Source: Cupriavidus cauae (GTDB lineage: Bacteria; Pseudomonadota; Gammaproteobacteria; Burkholderiales; Burkholderiaceae). From it: a DNA stretch of 64,000 nucleotides. Shown here one piece after another: positions 26,470 through 33,738 of the stretch. A model generated the notes under the pieces. The model did no database searches. It was not told where the DNA came from and saw only the letters and a program-made list of their open reading frames with translations. The DNA is taken from positions 29,959 through 93,958 of the forward strand of contig NZ_VWRN01000072.1 in NCBI RefSeq assembly GCF_008632125.1. Reading direction: 5' to 3'. Every line of letters begins with the position of its first letter. Within the stretch, counting starts at the first letter, position 1. The translations under genes were made by a program, and so were the position numbers.

Positions 26470-27627
26470 ATGACCCTGGACACCGAATCGTTTTCCTTGC
26501 TGCGCGCCTCGGTGCAGCGCTTCATCGAAGAGCGCCTGAAGCCCGCCGAGGACATCCTCGAGGAAACGGACGACGTGCCGGCCGATATCGTGGCCGACAT
26601 GAAGGAGATGGGCCTGTTCGGCATCTCGATCCCGGAAAACTACGGCGGCATCGGCCTGTCGATGTCGCAGGAGTGCGATGTCGTCTATGACCTCGGCCAT
26701 ACCGCGCTGGCCTTCCGCTCGGTGTTCGGCACCAACGTGGGCATCGGCTCCCAAGGCATCCTGATGGATGGCACCGAGGAGCAGAAGCAGAACTATCTGC
26801 CGCGCATCGCCAGCGGCGAGCTGATCATCTCCTTCGCGCTGACCGAGCCGAACGCGGGCTCCGACGCGGCCTCGCTGCAGACCAAGGCGGAACTGGACGG
26901 CGATCACTATGTGATCAACGGCACCAAGCGCTTCATCACCAATGCGCCGCGCGCCGGCGCCTTCACGCTGATGGCGCGCACCGGCGGCCCGGGCGCGTCG
27001 GGCATCTCGGCCTTCATCGTGCCGGCCGACACGCCCGGGATCTCGCTGGGCAAGCCCGACAAGAAGATGGGCCAGCGCGGCACCAAGACCTGCGACGTGG
27101 TGCTGGAAAACGTGCGCGTGCCGGCCGCCAACATCATCGGCGGCGTGCCGGGCGTGGGCTTCAAGACCGCGATGAAGGTGCTCGACCGCGGCCGCCTGCA
27201 TATCTCGGCGCTGGCGTGCGGCATGGCCCATCGCCTGCTGACCGATGCGGTGGGCTACGCCAAGGACCGCAAGCAGTTCGGCCGCCCGATCGGCGAATTC
27301 CAGCTGATCCAGGGCATGCTGGCCGACAGCCAGGCCGAGCTTTACGCCGGCCTGTCGATGGTGCGTGATTGCGCGCAGCGCTACGACGCCAAGGAGCCGG
27401 GCAAGAGCGATCCCGAAGTCAGCATGCTGGCCTCCTGCGTCAAGATGTTCTGTACCGAGATGGTAGGCCGCGTGGCCGATCGCGCGGTGCAGATCCACGG
27501 CGGTGCAGGCTATATCGCCGAATACAAGGCCGAACGCTTCTACCGCGACGTCCGTCTGCTGCGCCTGTACGAAGGCACCACGCAGATCCAGCAAATGATC
27601 ATCGCCAAGCAGCTGCTGCGCGATTGA
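26470..27627 (+). CDS. Acyl-CoA dehydrogenase
   Basis: The 385-residue enzyme has the standard three-domain fold. Signature 1 is FALTEPNAGSDAASLQT and signature 2 is QIHGGAGYIAEYKAERFYRD. The catalytic base in this family is a glutamate in the C-terminal domain; here it probably lies in the LYEGTTQIQQMIIAKQLL segment. FAD-contacting GYAKDRKQFGRPIGEFQLIQ is present. The ATG at 26470 is preceded by GGAGATCGCC. It is alone under a divergent LysR regulator. The acyl-chain preference cannot be told. Confidence 0.92.
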   Translation: MTLDTESFSLLRASVQRFIEERLKPAEDILEETDDVPADIVADMKEMGLFGISIPENYGGIGLSMSQECDVVYDLGHTALAFRSVFGTNVGIGSQGILMDGTEEQKQNYLPRIASGELIISFALTEPNAGSDAASLQTKAELDGDHYVINGTKRFITNAPRAGAFTLMARTGGPGASGISAFIVPADTPGISLGKPDKKMGQRGTKTCDVVLENVRVPAANIIGGVPGVGFKTAMKVLDRGRLHISALACGMAHRLLTDAVGYAKDRKQFGRPIGEFQLIQGMLADSQAELYAGLSMVRDCAQRYDAKEPGKSDPEVSMLASCVKMFCTEMVGRVADRAVQIHGGAGYIAEYKAERFYRDVRLLRLYEGTTQIQQMIIAKQLLRD

Positions 27628-27655
27628 AGCCGGTCCGGACGCGGAGGGTTCGAGC

Positions 27656-28654
27656 ATGAAACAGCTTCAACGCGTCCGCCTCGCCGGCACGGCATCCGGG
27701 GTGGCACACTCCGGTGCCGGCGCGCACGGCTGGGCCCCGCATCTGGGATGGACCGCGGACGAGCCGGTTCGTCCGCCATGCTTTCCGATCATCGCCGCGC
27801 TGCGCGCCGCCTGCGCGACGCCGCCGACCGCACCGCTCGACGTGGGCGCGCTGGCGCTAGGCGCGGCAGTCATTCTGGGCCGCCGCGATCCGATCGTGTC
27901 GGTCCAGGCGGCCGAGCTCGGCGACGTCGACGGCGTGCTGTACCGGACCGGCAACGGCGGCTGGACGCTGCTGCACAGGACCGCGCTGCGTCCGTCCGAC
28001 ACCCGCTTCGTCCAGGCCTGGCTGCTCGCCTGCTATGCGATGCGCGGCGAGCATGCAGATACCGACGCCTTCGAATGCCGGCAAGCGAGCCTGTATTCGC
28101 TGGCCGATGACGACAGCCCCGCGGCGCGCGCCTACAGCTTCGCGGCGCGGCTGACGATGCCGGCAACTGCCTGCCATCTCGGCCTGACGGGCCATGTCGA
28201 TGGCGACGTGCTGATGGCCTTCGCCTCGCAACTGCAGGTGCCGCTGCTGCATGCCGCGCGGCGCTGGCTTGCACGTACCGCGCAGAAGGCCGTGCTGGTG
28301 CTCGACGAGGCCGGGACGGTGCGCGCCAGCTGGCTCAGCGAGACCGCGTGCTCGGCGGGCTGGCGCATCGATCCGGCCGCGCTGCCGGTACGGGACGGGA
28401 AGGGCACGATCGAGCCGTCGGGCGATGCCATGCTGGCTGCCGTCGTGCACGAACGCCGCGTCGCGATGTCGGACTGGTTTGCGCAGGCGCCGGCCGGCGG
28501 CCAGCTGATGGAAGCCTCGTTGGGAACGGTCGAAAGCGGACGGGGACGGCTGAGGCTTACCTTGCTGCAGCTGCCGCGCGATGCGGTCTGCCCCCAGCCG
28601 CGCGCGATATGGCCGCAATACGGCGCCAGTGTCAGCGCCAACGTCAGCGCGTAG
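27656..28654 (+). CDS. Unknown protein with a degenerate ImmA/IrrE (M78)-like core
   Basis: The product has 332 residues with a good site (GGAGGGTTCGAGC-ATG). I recognise no close family. Residues 95-215 follow the order of an ImmA/IrrE peptidase domain: a strand GWTLLHRTALRPSDTRFVQA, a helix where HEXXH would be (AWLLACYAMRGEH), then SPAARAYSFAARLTMPATAC and a helix pair ending QLQVPLLHAARRWLA. The metal-binding HEXXH is absent, so any protease activity is unlikely. An approximately 100-residue C-terminal domain has no recognised features. It starts 28 bp after the acyl-CoA dehydrogenase gene and may share its mRNA. The fold assignment is tentative. Confidence 0.55.
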   Translation: MKQLQRVRLAGTASGVAHSGAGAHGWAPHLGWTADEPVRPPCFPIIAALRAACATPPTAPLDVGALALGAAVILGRRDPIVSVQAAELGDVDGVLYRTGNGGWTLLHRTALRPSDTRFVQAWLLACYAMRGEHADTDAFECRQASLYSLADDDSPAARAYSFAARLTMPATACHLGLTGHVDGDVLMAFASQLQVPLLHAARRWLARTAQKAVLVLDEAGTVRASWLSETACSAGWRIDPAALPVRDGKGTIEPSGDAMLAAVVHERRVAMSDWFAQAPAGGQLMEASLGTVESGRGRLRLTLLQLPRDAVCPQPRAIWPQYGASVSANVSA

Positions 28655-28671
28655 CGCGCGGCGGCCCGCGC

Positions 28672-28786
28672 CTCAGCGGATCAGCAGCCGGCGACTCAGC
28701 GGATCAGCAGCCGGCGACTCAGCGAATCAGCAGCCGGCGACTCAGCGAATCAGCAGCCGGCGACTCAGCGAATCAGCAGCCGGCGA
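28672..28786. repeat. Five perfect to near-perfect 23-bp tandem repeats
   Basis: The unit CTCAGCGGATCAGCAGCCGGCGA repeats five times without spacer, with G/A variation at one position. It lies between two convergent genes, and the last unit contains the stop codon of the MarR-like gene (each unit encodes RLLIR-stop in that frame). On either strand CAGCAGCCGGCG could form small hairpins. It is not a CRISPR: there are no spacers. Confidence 0.9.
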
Positions 28787-29316
28787 TCCGAGGTGCCGCG
28801 CGTCACGCTGCCGCCGCTGGCCGCGCAGTTTGCTGCGGAGTTTGTCGCGCAGTTCGTCGAGCCGCGTGGCGCCAGCCGCTCGAGCTGGCGCCGCATCCTG
28901 GTCAGACAGGTGAGCATCATGCCGCGCTCTTCCAGGCTCAGCGGCGAGACCCAGACCGATTGCAGCGCCTTGATGGCCTGACCGAGCTTGTCCATGCGAT
29001 GGCTGGCGCTGGAGCGGATCAACGGAATCGGCTGCGCCGCATACGGGCCGGACTGCTGCTCGAGCCATCCCTGGTCCGACAGGCTGCGGACCATCGCCTC
29101 GAATTCCTCGGCCTCGAGCCAGGGCAAGGTGCAAGCCGCCGTGATGCGATCCGGTTCGGTGCGCTGCCGGTGTGCGAGGTGTTGCAGCAGGAGCCATTCC
29201 GTCGGGGAGATGCCGGACTGTGACAGAACGTGGTCGAGGGCCGAATGCCAACCGGCCAGATTCTCTTGCAGACAGCGCAGCAGCGGCTCCTTGGCGTCGT
29301 ACAGGTTGGCTGACAT
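28765..29316 (-). CDS. MarR-like winged-helix regulator (divergent member)
   Basis: The 183-residue protein has an N-terminal helix, then a MarR-type core: HVLSQSGISPTEWLLLQHLA, a putative recognition helix ACTLPWLEAEEFEAMVRSLS, wing DQGWLEQQSGPYAAQ and a C-terminal dimerisation helix RGMMLTCLTRMRRQLERLA. A low-complexity Asn/Ala/Ser tail ends inside the 23-bp repeat array. The ATG at 29314-29316 is used; GGAG lies 10 bases upstream. The family assignment rests on the layout and is moderate. The target is unknown; an inverted repeat lies upstream. Confidence 0.6.
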   Translation of the reverse strand: MSANLYDAKEPLLRCLQENLAGWHSALDHVLSQSGISPTEWLLLQHLAHRQRTEPDRITAACTLPWLEAEEFEAMVRSLSDQGWLEQQSGPYAAQPIPLIRSSASHRMDKLGQAIKALQSVWVSPLSLEERGMMLTCLTRMRRQLERLAPRGSTNCATNSAANCAASGGSVTRGTSDRRLLIR

Positions 29317-29624
29317 GGTGTCGCGGGTCTCCTGTTGTGTTTTGCCTGATGTGTTCCGTTCGCTGGATTGCCTGGCGCTGGCGCGGGAGCCAACCCTGCC
29401 TGCGATCGGGGGCACCATCGTGCGTTGCCCGGATACCGCATTCTTTCGAAAAGCTCACGAAAGTATTTGGTGGATCGTCGGGTGAAGCGATGGTTTTGCC
29501 GCTGTTCCTGGTGCTGCGACACGGCGTCGCAGCGTCGTGCTCGGCTCAGCCACCATCACGCCTCGATCCGCGCCCTGGTCGGGCGCTGCAATCGCGTGCT
29601 GCAATCGCGCGCTTTCATCGCGCC
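29317..29624. promoter_or_regulatory. Gap upstream of MarR-like gene with an inverted repeat
   Basis: There is no gene in these 308 bases. CTTTCG (29443-29448) and CGAAAG (29458-29463) form an inverted repeat with a 9-base spacer, about 127 bp upstream of the MarR-like start, and could be its operator. Short GCTGCAATCGCG repeats follow at the right, next to the stop of the neighbouring small gene. Confidence 0.4.
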
Positions 29625-29996
29625 TCAATGCCAGAAGGCATCCACCTCGCGCAGCAGATGGCCGGCCAGGATGTAGTCGCCGAGGCGGCTGGCGCGCGCT
29701 TCGAGCTCATGCAGTTCCTGGTCGGCAATGGCGCCGAGATCGAACAGGCAATAGAGATTGCGCTGACGGAAGGTGGTCTTGGGTTTGGCGAGCCCTTCGA
29801 TCAGGGCCTCGTGCGAGCGCACCGCGATGCTTTCCTGGCCGCGGTACTGGACGCGTATGCCGCGTTTTTCCCCCAGCCGGCCCAGTTCGACGGCGTCCTG
29901 CCAACCCGTTTCATAGTCCAGCTCCAGCGCCAGAACCTCACGGGCGGCCAGCAGACGCAGGGCCTCGTTTTTGCTGCCGGCTCGTGCGATTGACAT
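29625..29996 (-). CDS. Small protein of unknown function under a LexA-type box
   Basis: This 123-residue protein, starting MSIARAGSKNEALRLLAARE, is predicted mostly helical with a central stretch RGIRVQYRGQESIAVRSHEA. It ends in a conserved-looking NLYCLFDLGAIADQELHELE and GDYILAGHLLREVDAFWH. I do not recognise a family. The ATG at 29994-29996 has a very strong CGGAGGTAAGC site. A sigma-70 promoter with a LexA-like palindrome over its -10 lies 32-60 bp upstream. That points to induction by DNA damage, so a role in the damage response, cell-cycle arrest or prophage-like biology is possible but not shown. Confidence 0.75.
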   Translation of the reverse strand: MSIARAGSKNEALRLLAAREVLALELDYETGWQDAVELGRLGEKRGIRVQYRGQESIAVRSHEALIEGLAKPKTTFRQRNLYCLFDLGAIADQELHELEARASRLGDYILAGHLLREVDAFWH

Positions 29997-30015
29997 GCTT
30001 ACCTCCGTGGCGATC

Positions 30016-30056
30016 AAGGACTGTACAAATATACAGTCCTTGAGGTCACCCGGCAA
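30016..30056 (-). promoter_or_regulatory. Sigma-70 promoter overlapped by LexA-type (SOS) box
   Basis: Reading leftward, TTGCCG (30051-30056), a 17-base spacer and TATATT (30028-30033) form a good promoter. CTGT-N8-ACAG (30021-30036), the LexA consensus, covers the -10. The palindrome extends to 10-bp perfect arms AAGGACTGTA (30016-30025) and TACAGTCCTT (30032-30041). The start codon of the downstream gene is at 29996. Another repressor with the same symmetry is possible. Confidence 0.75.
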
Positions 30057-30127
30057 GCGGAAGGTGCCCCGAATGGCTCACCGATCCGGGGCCGAGACCA
30101 CGCCCGTGCGGCGTGGCCGATGACCGC

Positions 30128-31045
30128 TCACGCCGCCGCGCGGGTGCTCGTCGCGAGTTCCCGCACAAACGCCTGCATCGACCTTGGCGGACGACCCAGG
30201 ATCGCCTGCAGCACCAGCGTATTGGCGCGCAATCGATGGGCTGCATAGTGTTCGTGGATCTTGCGCAGCAGCTCCCATTGGGCCGCGGTGTAGTCCAGCG
30301 GCAGGCGCGCCCTCCATCGCTCGAAATCGATCTCGCCGGGGACAATGTTGCGGCCGAGCGCCTCGCTCATCATCGCGGCAATCTGCGTGCGCGTCAGTCC
30401 CGCCTCGCCGGCCAGCTCGAAACAGCCGTGCGCCAGCCGATCGGTGGTCAGTGCCATCGCGGCGACCTCCGCCACGTCGCGATAGTCGACGCGGGCCACC
30501 GGCACGTCGACCGGATAGGGCTCGGCGAAGCTGCCCTCGGCCACCACGCGCGCCCATCCGCCCAGCAGGTTCTGATGGAAGTTCGCGGGCTGCAGCACGG
30601 TGAACTGCAGGCCCGAATCGAACAGCGCCTGCTCGACCGGAATCTTGCTGGCGTGGTTGGCGAGCGTCACGTCGGTCGGCTGGATCACCGAGGAAAACAC
30701 GAAGCGCCGTACGCCGGCGCGCCGCGCCGCGGCGACCATGTTGATGCCGAGCTGCGATTCGTCCGGCGCGAAGGCGGGGCCGATGTAGAAGACGCCGTCG
30801 ACGCCGTCCAGCGCGGCCACCAGCGTCTCGGGCGAGCGCAGGTCGGCAACGGCGACCTCGTCGACGCCATTGGCCAGGGCGTGGGGAGCGCGTTGCGCGT
30901 CGCGGACCAGTCCGCGCACGGTCACGCCCTTGTCCCGCAGCGCCTGCGGAACCAGGCCGGCAAACCGTCCGGCGGCGCCGACGACCAGTACGCGGCGCGC
31001 CGCCGCGGACTCGGAGGGAGATGTTGCTGTGGCGATGGATGTCAC
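30128..31045 (-). CDS. NmrA-like NAD(P)-binding oxidoreductase
   Basis: The product has 305 residues from the GTG at 31043-31045, which follows GAGGAAACGCATC. A Rossmann fold opens RRVLVVGAAGRFAGLVPQAL (GxxGxxxG), then TVRGLVRDAQR, VAVADLRSPETLVAALDGVD, GVFYIGPAF and a substrate region as in NmrA/azoreductase-type atypical short-chain dehydrogenases. It probably uses NAD(P)H on a small quinone- or azo-like compound or is a redox sensor. It is divergent from a LysR gene with a T-N11-A type site between them, so it is probably that regulator's target. Confidence 0.85.
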   Translation of the reverse strand: MTSIATATSPSESAAARRVLVVGAAGRFAGLVPQALRDKGVTVRGLVRDAQRAPHALANGVDEVAVADLRSPETLVAALDGVDGVFYIGPAFAPDESQLGINMVAAARRAGVRRFVFSSVIQPTDVTLANHASKIPVEQALFDSGLQFTVLQPANFHQNLLGGWARVVAEGSFAEPYPVDVPVARVDYRDVAEVAAMALTTDRLAHGCFELAGEAGLTRTQIAAMMSEALGRNIVPGEIDFERWRARLPLDYTAAQWELLRKIHEHYAAHRLRANTLVLQAILGRPPRSMQAFVRELATSTRAAA

Positions 31046-31124
31046 GATGCGTTTCCTCGTTCGTGGTGGATGATCCGGACACGATAGAGAGTCACGTATC
31101 GGAGGAGAATACGGGCGCTCGATG

Positions 31125-31151
31125 ATTCTCTCTTCCACAAACTGAGAGAAT
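31125..31151. promoter_or_regulatory. LysR-type T-N11-A inverted repeat
   Basis: ATTCTCTC (31125-31132) and GAGAGAAT (31144-31151) are perfect 8-bp arms with an 11-base spacer, the canonical LysR-type box. It lies 80 bp upstream of the NmrA-like gene and 84 bp upstream of the LysR gene, suitable for controlling both. Confidence 0.75.
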
Positions 31152-31168
31152 GGCGGGCAACGATCTTC

Positions 31169-31224
31169 GAATCCAACCGGAATCCAACCGGAATCCAAAC
31201 GGAATCCAAACGGGAATCCAACCG
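31169..31224. repeat. 11-bp tandem repeat, five copies, in the LysR leader
   Basis: GAATCCAACCG or GAATCCAAACG repeats five times with one extra G before the last copy, ending 10 bp before the LysR start codon. It overlaps the region where the leader mRNA and ribosome-binding site (GGAG at 31226-31229) would lie. The 11-bp period is close to one helical turn. Confidence 0.8.
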
Positions 31225-31234
31225 TGGAGCGCCG

Positions 31235-32128
31235 ATGGACCGCGTATCCGACATCCTGACCTTCCTCGCCATCGCCGAGCACGGCAGCCTGAGCAAGGCC
31301 GCCCGGCATCTGGGCCGCTCGCTGCAATCGGTCAGCCGTTCGCTGGCGCTGCTCGAGCGCAGCCTCGGCGTGCAGCTGGTGCAGCGAACCACCCGCAGCT
31401 GCCAGCTGACCGAGCCCGGCGAGGCGTTCCGGCATCGCGTCGCGCCGGCCATGGCGGAGTTGAACGAGGCGTGGGATGCCGCGTCGAGCCTGAGTACGTC
31501 CGCGTCCGGCACGCTGCGGGTCAGCGCACCGGTGCTGTTTGCACCGGCATATATCGTGCCGGTGGTCGCCCGTTACATGGAGCGGCATCCGAAGGTGGAA
31601 GTGGAGCTGACGGTCAGCGACGCCTTCACCGATCTGCGCGCGGAAGGGCTGGACCTGGCGGTGCGGATCGGCGAGGTGACCGACGACAACCTGAAGGCGC
31701 GCCGGCTGGCGATGCTGCGGCGCGTGGCCTTCTGCTCGCGCAGCTATGTGGCGCGCCACGGCGTGCCGGCGCACCCGCGCGACCTGGCCGCGCATCGCTG
31801 CGTCGTGCGCAGCGGCGAGGGCAACGACGCGCGCTGGCCGTTCCTGGTCGACGGCAAGCTGCGGCGCTTCGCCGTCGACGGCAGATTGCGCGCGGGCAGC
31901 ACGGCCGCCGTCAACGAGGCGGTGGCGCTGGGCCTTGGCATCGGCTTCGGCCCGCTATGGCAGGTGCAGCCTCTGCTCGACCAGCGGCGCCTGGTGACGG
32001 TGCTGGACGCGTTCGAGGCGCCGCCGATCCCGGTGCAGGCGGTATGGCCCGCGGCCCGCGCGATTCCGGCCAAGACGCGGGCCTTCATCGACCTGCTGGC
32101 GGACCATCTGGGCGGCCTGTCGTTATAG
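31235..32128 (+). CDS. LysR-family regulator
   Basis: The 297-residue LysR protein (MDRVSDILTFLAIAEHGSLS, KAARHLGRSLQSVSRSLALL, VQRTTRSCQLTEPGEAF) belongs to the CrgA-like subgroup with ASGTLRVSAPVLFAPAYIVP at the start of the effector domain and GLGIGFGPLWQVQP near its end. GGAG lies 5 bases before the ATG at 31235. It is divergent from the NmrA-like oxidoreductase, its likely target, with a LysR-type box between. Confidence 0.92.
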   Translation: MDRVSDILTFLAIAEHGSLSKAARHLGRSLQSVSRSLALLERSLGVQLVQRTTRSCQLTEPGEAFRHRVAPAMAELNEAWDAASSLSTSASGTLRVSAPVLFAPAYIVPVVARYMERHPKVEVELTVSDAFTDLRAEGLDLAVRIGEVTDDNLKARRLAMLRRVAFCSRSYVARHGVPAHPRDLAAHRCVVRSGEGNDARWPFLVDGKLRRFAVDGRLRAGSTAAVNEAVALGLGIGFGPLWQVQPLLDQRRLVTVLDAFEAPPIPVQAVWPAARAIPAKTRAFIDLLADHLGGLSL

Positions 32129-32192
32129 CGCTGCCGGCCACCGGCGCTGCAGCGTGGCAACGCTTGCGACCGGCAGCGCCGCGCGGAAGTCC

Positions 32193-32615
32193 TTACTTCG
32201 CGAACACCTGGCTGATATCGCCGAACGCCTTGAATTCGAGCGCATTGCCCGACGGGTCGAGGAAGAACATCGTGGCCTGTTCGCCGACCTGGCCCTTGAA
32301 TCGCACATGCGGTTCGATCACGAACTTGACGTTGGCCGCGCGCAGCTTGTCGGCCAGCGCCTCCCATTGCTCCATCGACAGGATCGCGCCGAAATGGCGC
32401 ACCGGCACGTCGTCGCCATCGACCGCGCTGGTCGAGCGATGTCCGGTCTCTTCGGGCGACAGGTGCGCGACCACCTGATGGCCGTAGAAGTTGAAATCGA
32501 CCCAGCTGTCGGAGCTGCGGCCCTCGGGGCAGCCGAGCAGCTCGCCGTAGAAGCGCCGGGCCTCGGCCAGATCGTGGACAGGGAACGCCAGGTGGAACAG
32601 GGGAATGGTTTGCAT
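32193..32615 (-). CDS. VOC-superfamily (glyoxalase/dioxygenase-like) protein
   Basis: This 140-residue single-domain VOC protein has paired beta-alpha-beta-beta-beta units. It starts MQTIPLFHLAFPVHDLAEAR with RFYGELLGCPEGRSSDSWVD, and ends QATMFFLDPSGNALEFKAFG. The metal ligands expected are His8 at the start, the histidine in GHQVVAHLS or RHFGAIL, and the glutamate in ALEFKAF. The enzyme type cannot be told from sequence. The ATG at 32613-32615 has only a weak site. It is divergent from a LysR gene. Confidence 0.88.
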   Translation of the reverse strand: MQTIPLFHLAFPVHDLAEARRFYGELLGCPEGRSSDSWVDFNFYGHQVVAHLSPEETGHRSTSAVDGDDVPVRHFGAILSMEQWEALADKLRAANVKFVIEPHVRFKGQVGEQATMFFLDPSGNALEFKAFGDISQVFAK

Positions 32616-32680
32616 ATGTGTGTGTCGGCCTTTGTGGAGAGGAAGCGCCCGGCTGCGGCGTGGTATGGTCCCGGAAATTC

Positions 32681-32728
32681 TACTCAGCACAAGTCGCGAT
32701 ATGAAGCGAATCATTTTGGCGCTGAGTA
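32681..32728. promoter_or_regulatory. Widely spaced 8-bp inverted repeat between VOC and LysR genes
   Basis: TACTCAGC (32681-32688) and GCTGAGTA (32721-32728) are perfect inverted arms 40 bp apart from start to start. They flank the AT-richest part of the divergent gap, about 38 bp before the LysR start, and could be half-sites of the LysR tetramer. Confidence 0.55.
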
Positions 32729-32765
32729 TCAAGGATTTCGATCGGATACCGCCGAGCCCTTCGCC

Positions 32766-33659
32766 ATGATCCGCTACTTCCGCACCTTCCTGGTCGCTGC
32801 CGAGACCGCTTCGTTTTCCGCCGCCGCGGCGCGGCTGTCGCTGACCCAGTCCGCGGTCAGCACGCAGATACGGCGGCTGGAAGAGGATCTGGGCTGCGCG
32901 CTGTTCGATCGCACCGGCAAGTCGGTGGCGCTCAGCGAGCAGGGGCGCAAGCTGCTGCCCGAGGCGGTGCGTTTCGTCGAGCTGTACGAGTCGATGAAGG
33001 GACAGGCGCACGCGGCTCCCGCGCTGACGCCGATCGACCTGGGCGCGGTATCGACGGTGCAATCGACGCTGCTGCCCAAGGCGATGCAGCGTTTCCGCGC
33101 CGATTATCCGAAGACCCACGTCAATATCGTGCCCGGCATGTCGACGCAGTTGTTGACCCAGGTCGACGCGCGCGAGCTCGAGGTCGCGGTGATGATCAAG
33201 CCCCGGCTCGGCATTCCGGCCGAGCTGAAATGGCTGCCCTTGCTGAGCGAGCCCTTCGTTGCCATCGCGCCGCGTGGCGCGCCGCGCGAGCTGAGGGCGA
33301 TGCTGGGCGCGCTGCCCTTCATCCGCTACAACCGGCATTCGGCCGGCGGGCATCTGGTCGACCGCTATCTGAAGCGCCATCGGCTGCGCGTCGACGAAGG
33401 CATGGAGCTCGACGAGCCGGCGGTGATCCTGCAGATGGTCGACCAGGGCCTGGGCTGCGCGATCGTGCCGGCCGATCTGCTGCCGCTGGCCCAATGTCCG
33501 AACGTGCAGGCCGAACCGTTGCCGGGGCGGCCGATCCATCGCGAGGTCGGCGTGCTGGCGCGGCCTTCGGCGCTGTCGCGCGCGCCGACCGCTGCGCTGA
33601 TCGACGCCTTCGTCATCGCGGCGCGCCAGTGGCGCGGGCGGCGGAGCAAATCCCGCTGA
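32766..33659 (+). CDS. LysR-family regulator
   Basis: The 297-residue protein opens MIRYFRTFLVAAETASFSAA, then AARLSLTQSAVSTQIRRLEE, CALFDRTGKSVALSEQG, with an effector domain containing LPKAMQRFRADYPKTHVNIV and VDQGLGCAIVPADLLPL. The start is the ATG at 32766; a long upstream in-frame extension is unlike the family. It is divergent from the VOC gene, a likely target. It is followed by the Ada-AlkA gene 79 bp away. Confidence 0.9.
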   Translation: MIRYFRTFLVAAETASFSAAAARLSLTQSAVSTQIRRLEEDLGCALFDRTGKSVALSEQGRKLLPEAVRFVELYESMKGQAHAAPALTPIDLGAVSTVQSTLLPKAMQRFRADYPKTHVNIVPGMSTQLLTQVDARELEVAVMIKPRLGIPAELKWLPLLSEPFVAIAPRGAPRELRAMLGALPFIRYNRHSAGGHLVDRYLKRHRLRVDEGMELDEPAVILQMVDQGLGCAIVPADLLPLAQCPNVQAEPLPGRPIHREVGVLARPSALSRAPTAALIDAFVIAARQWRGRRSKSR

Positions 33660-33738
33660 ACGGGACGTGGCCGGACGGCTCGGACTCGCATGTCCGAATC
33701 CGGCTGGTCGCTTCGCCGGAAAGCGATAGCATGCAGCC

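Noticed and set aside
28672..28786. Possible CRISPR array
   Set aside because: The 23-bp units are directly adjacent with no unique spacers and no cas genes are nearby.
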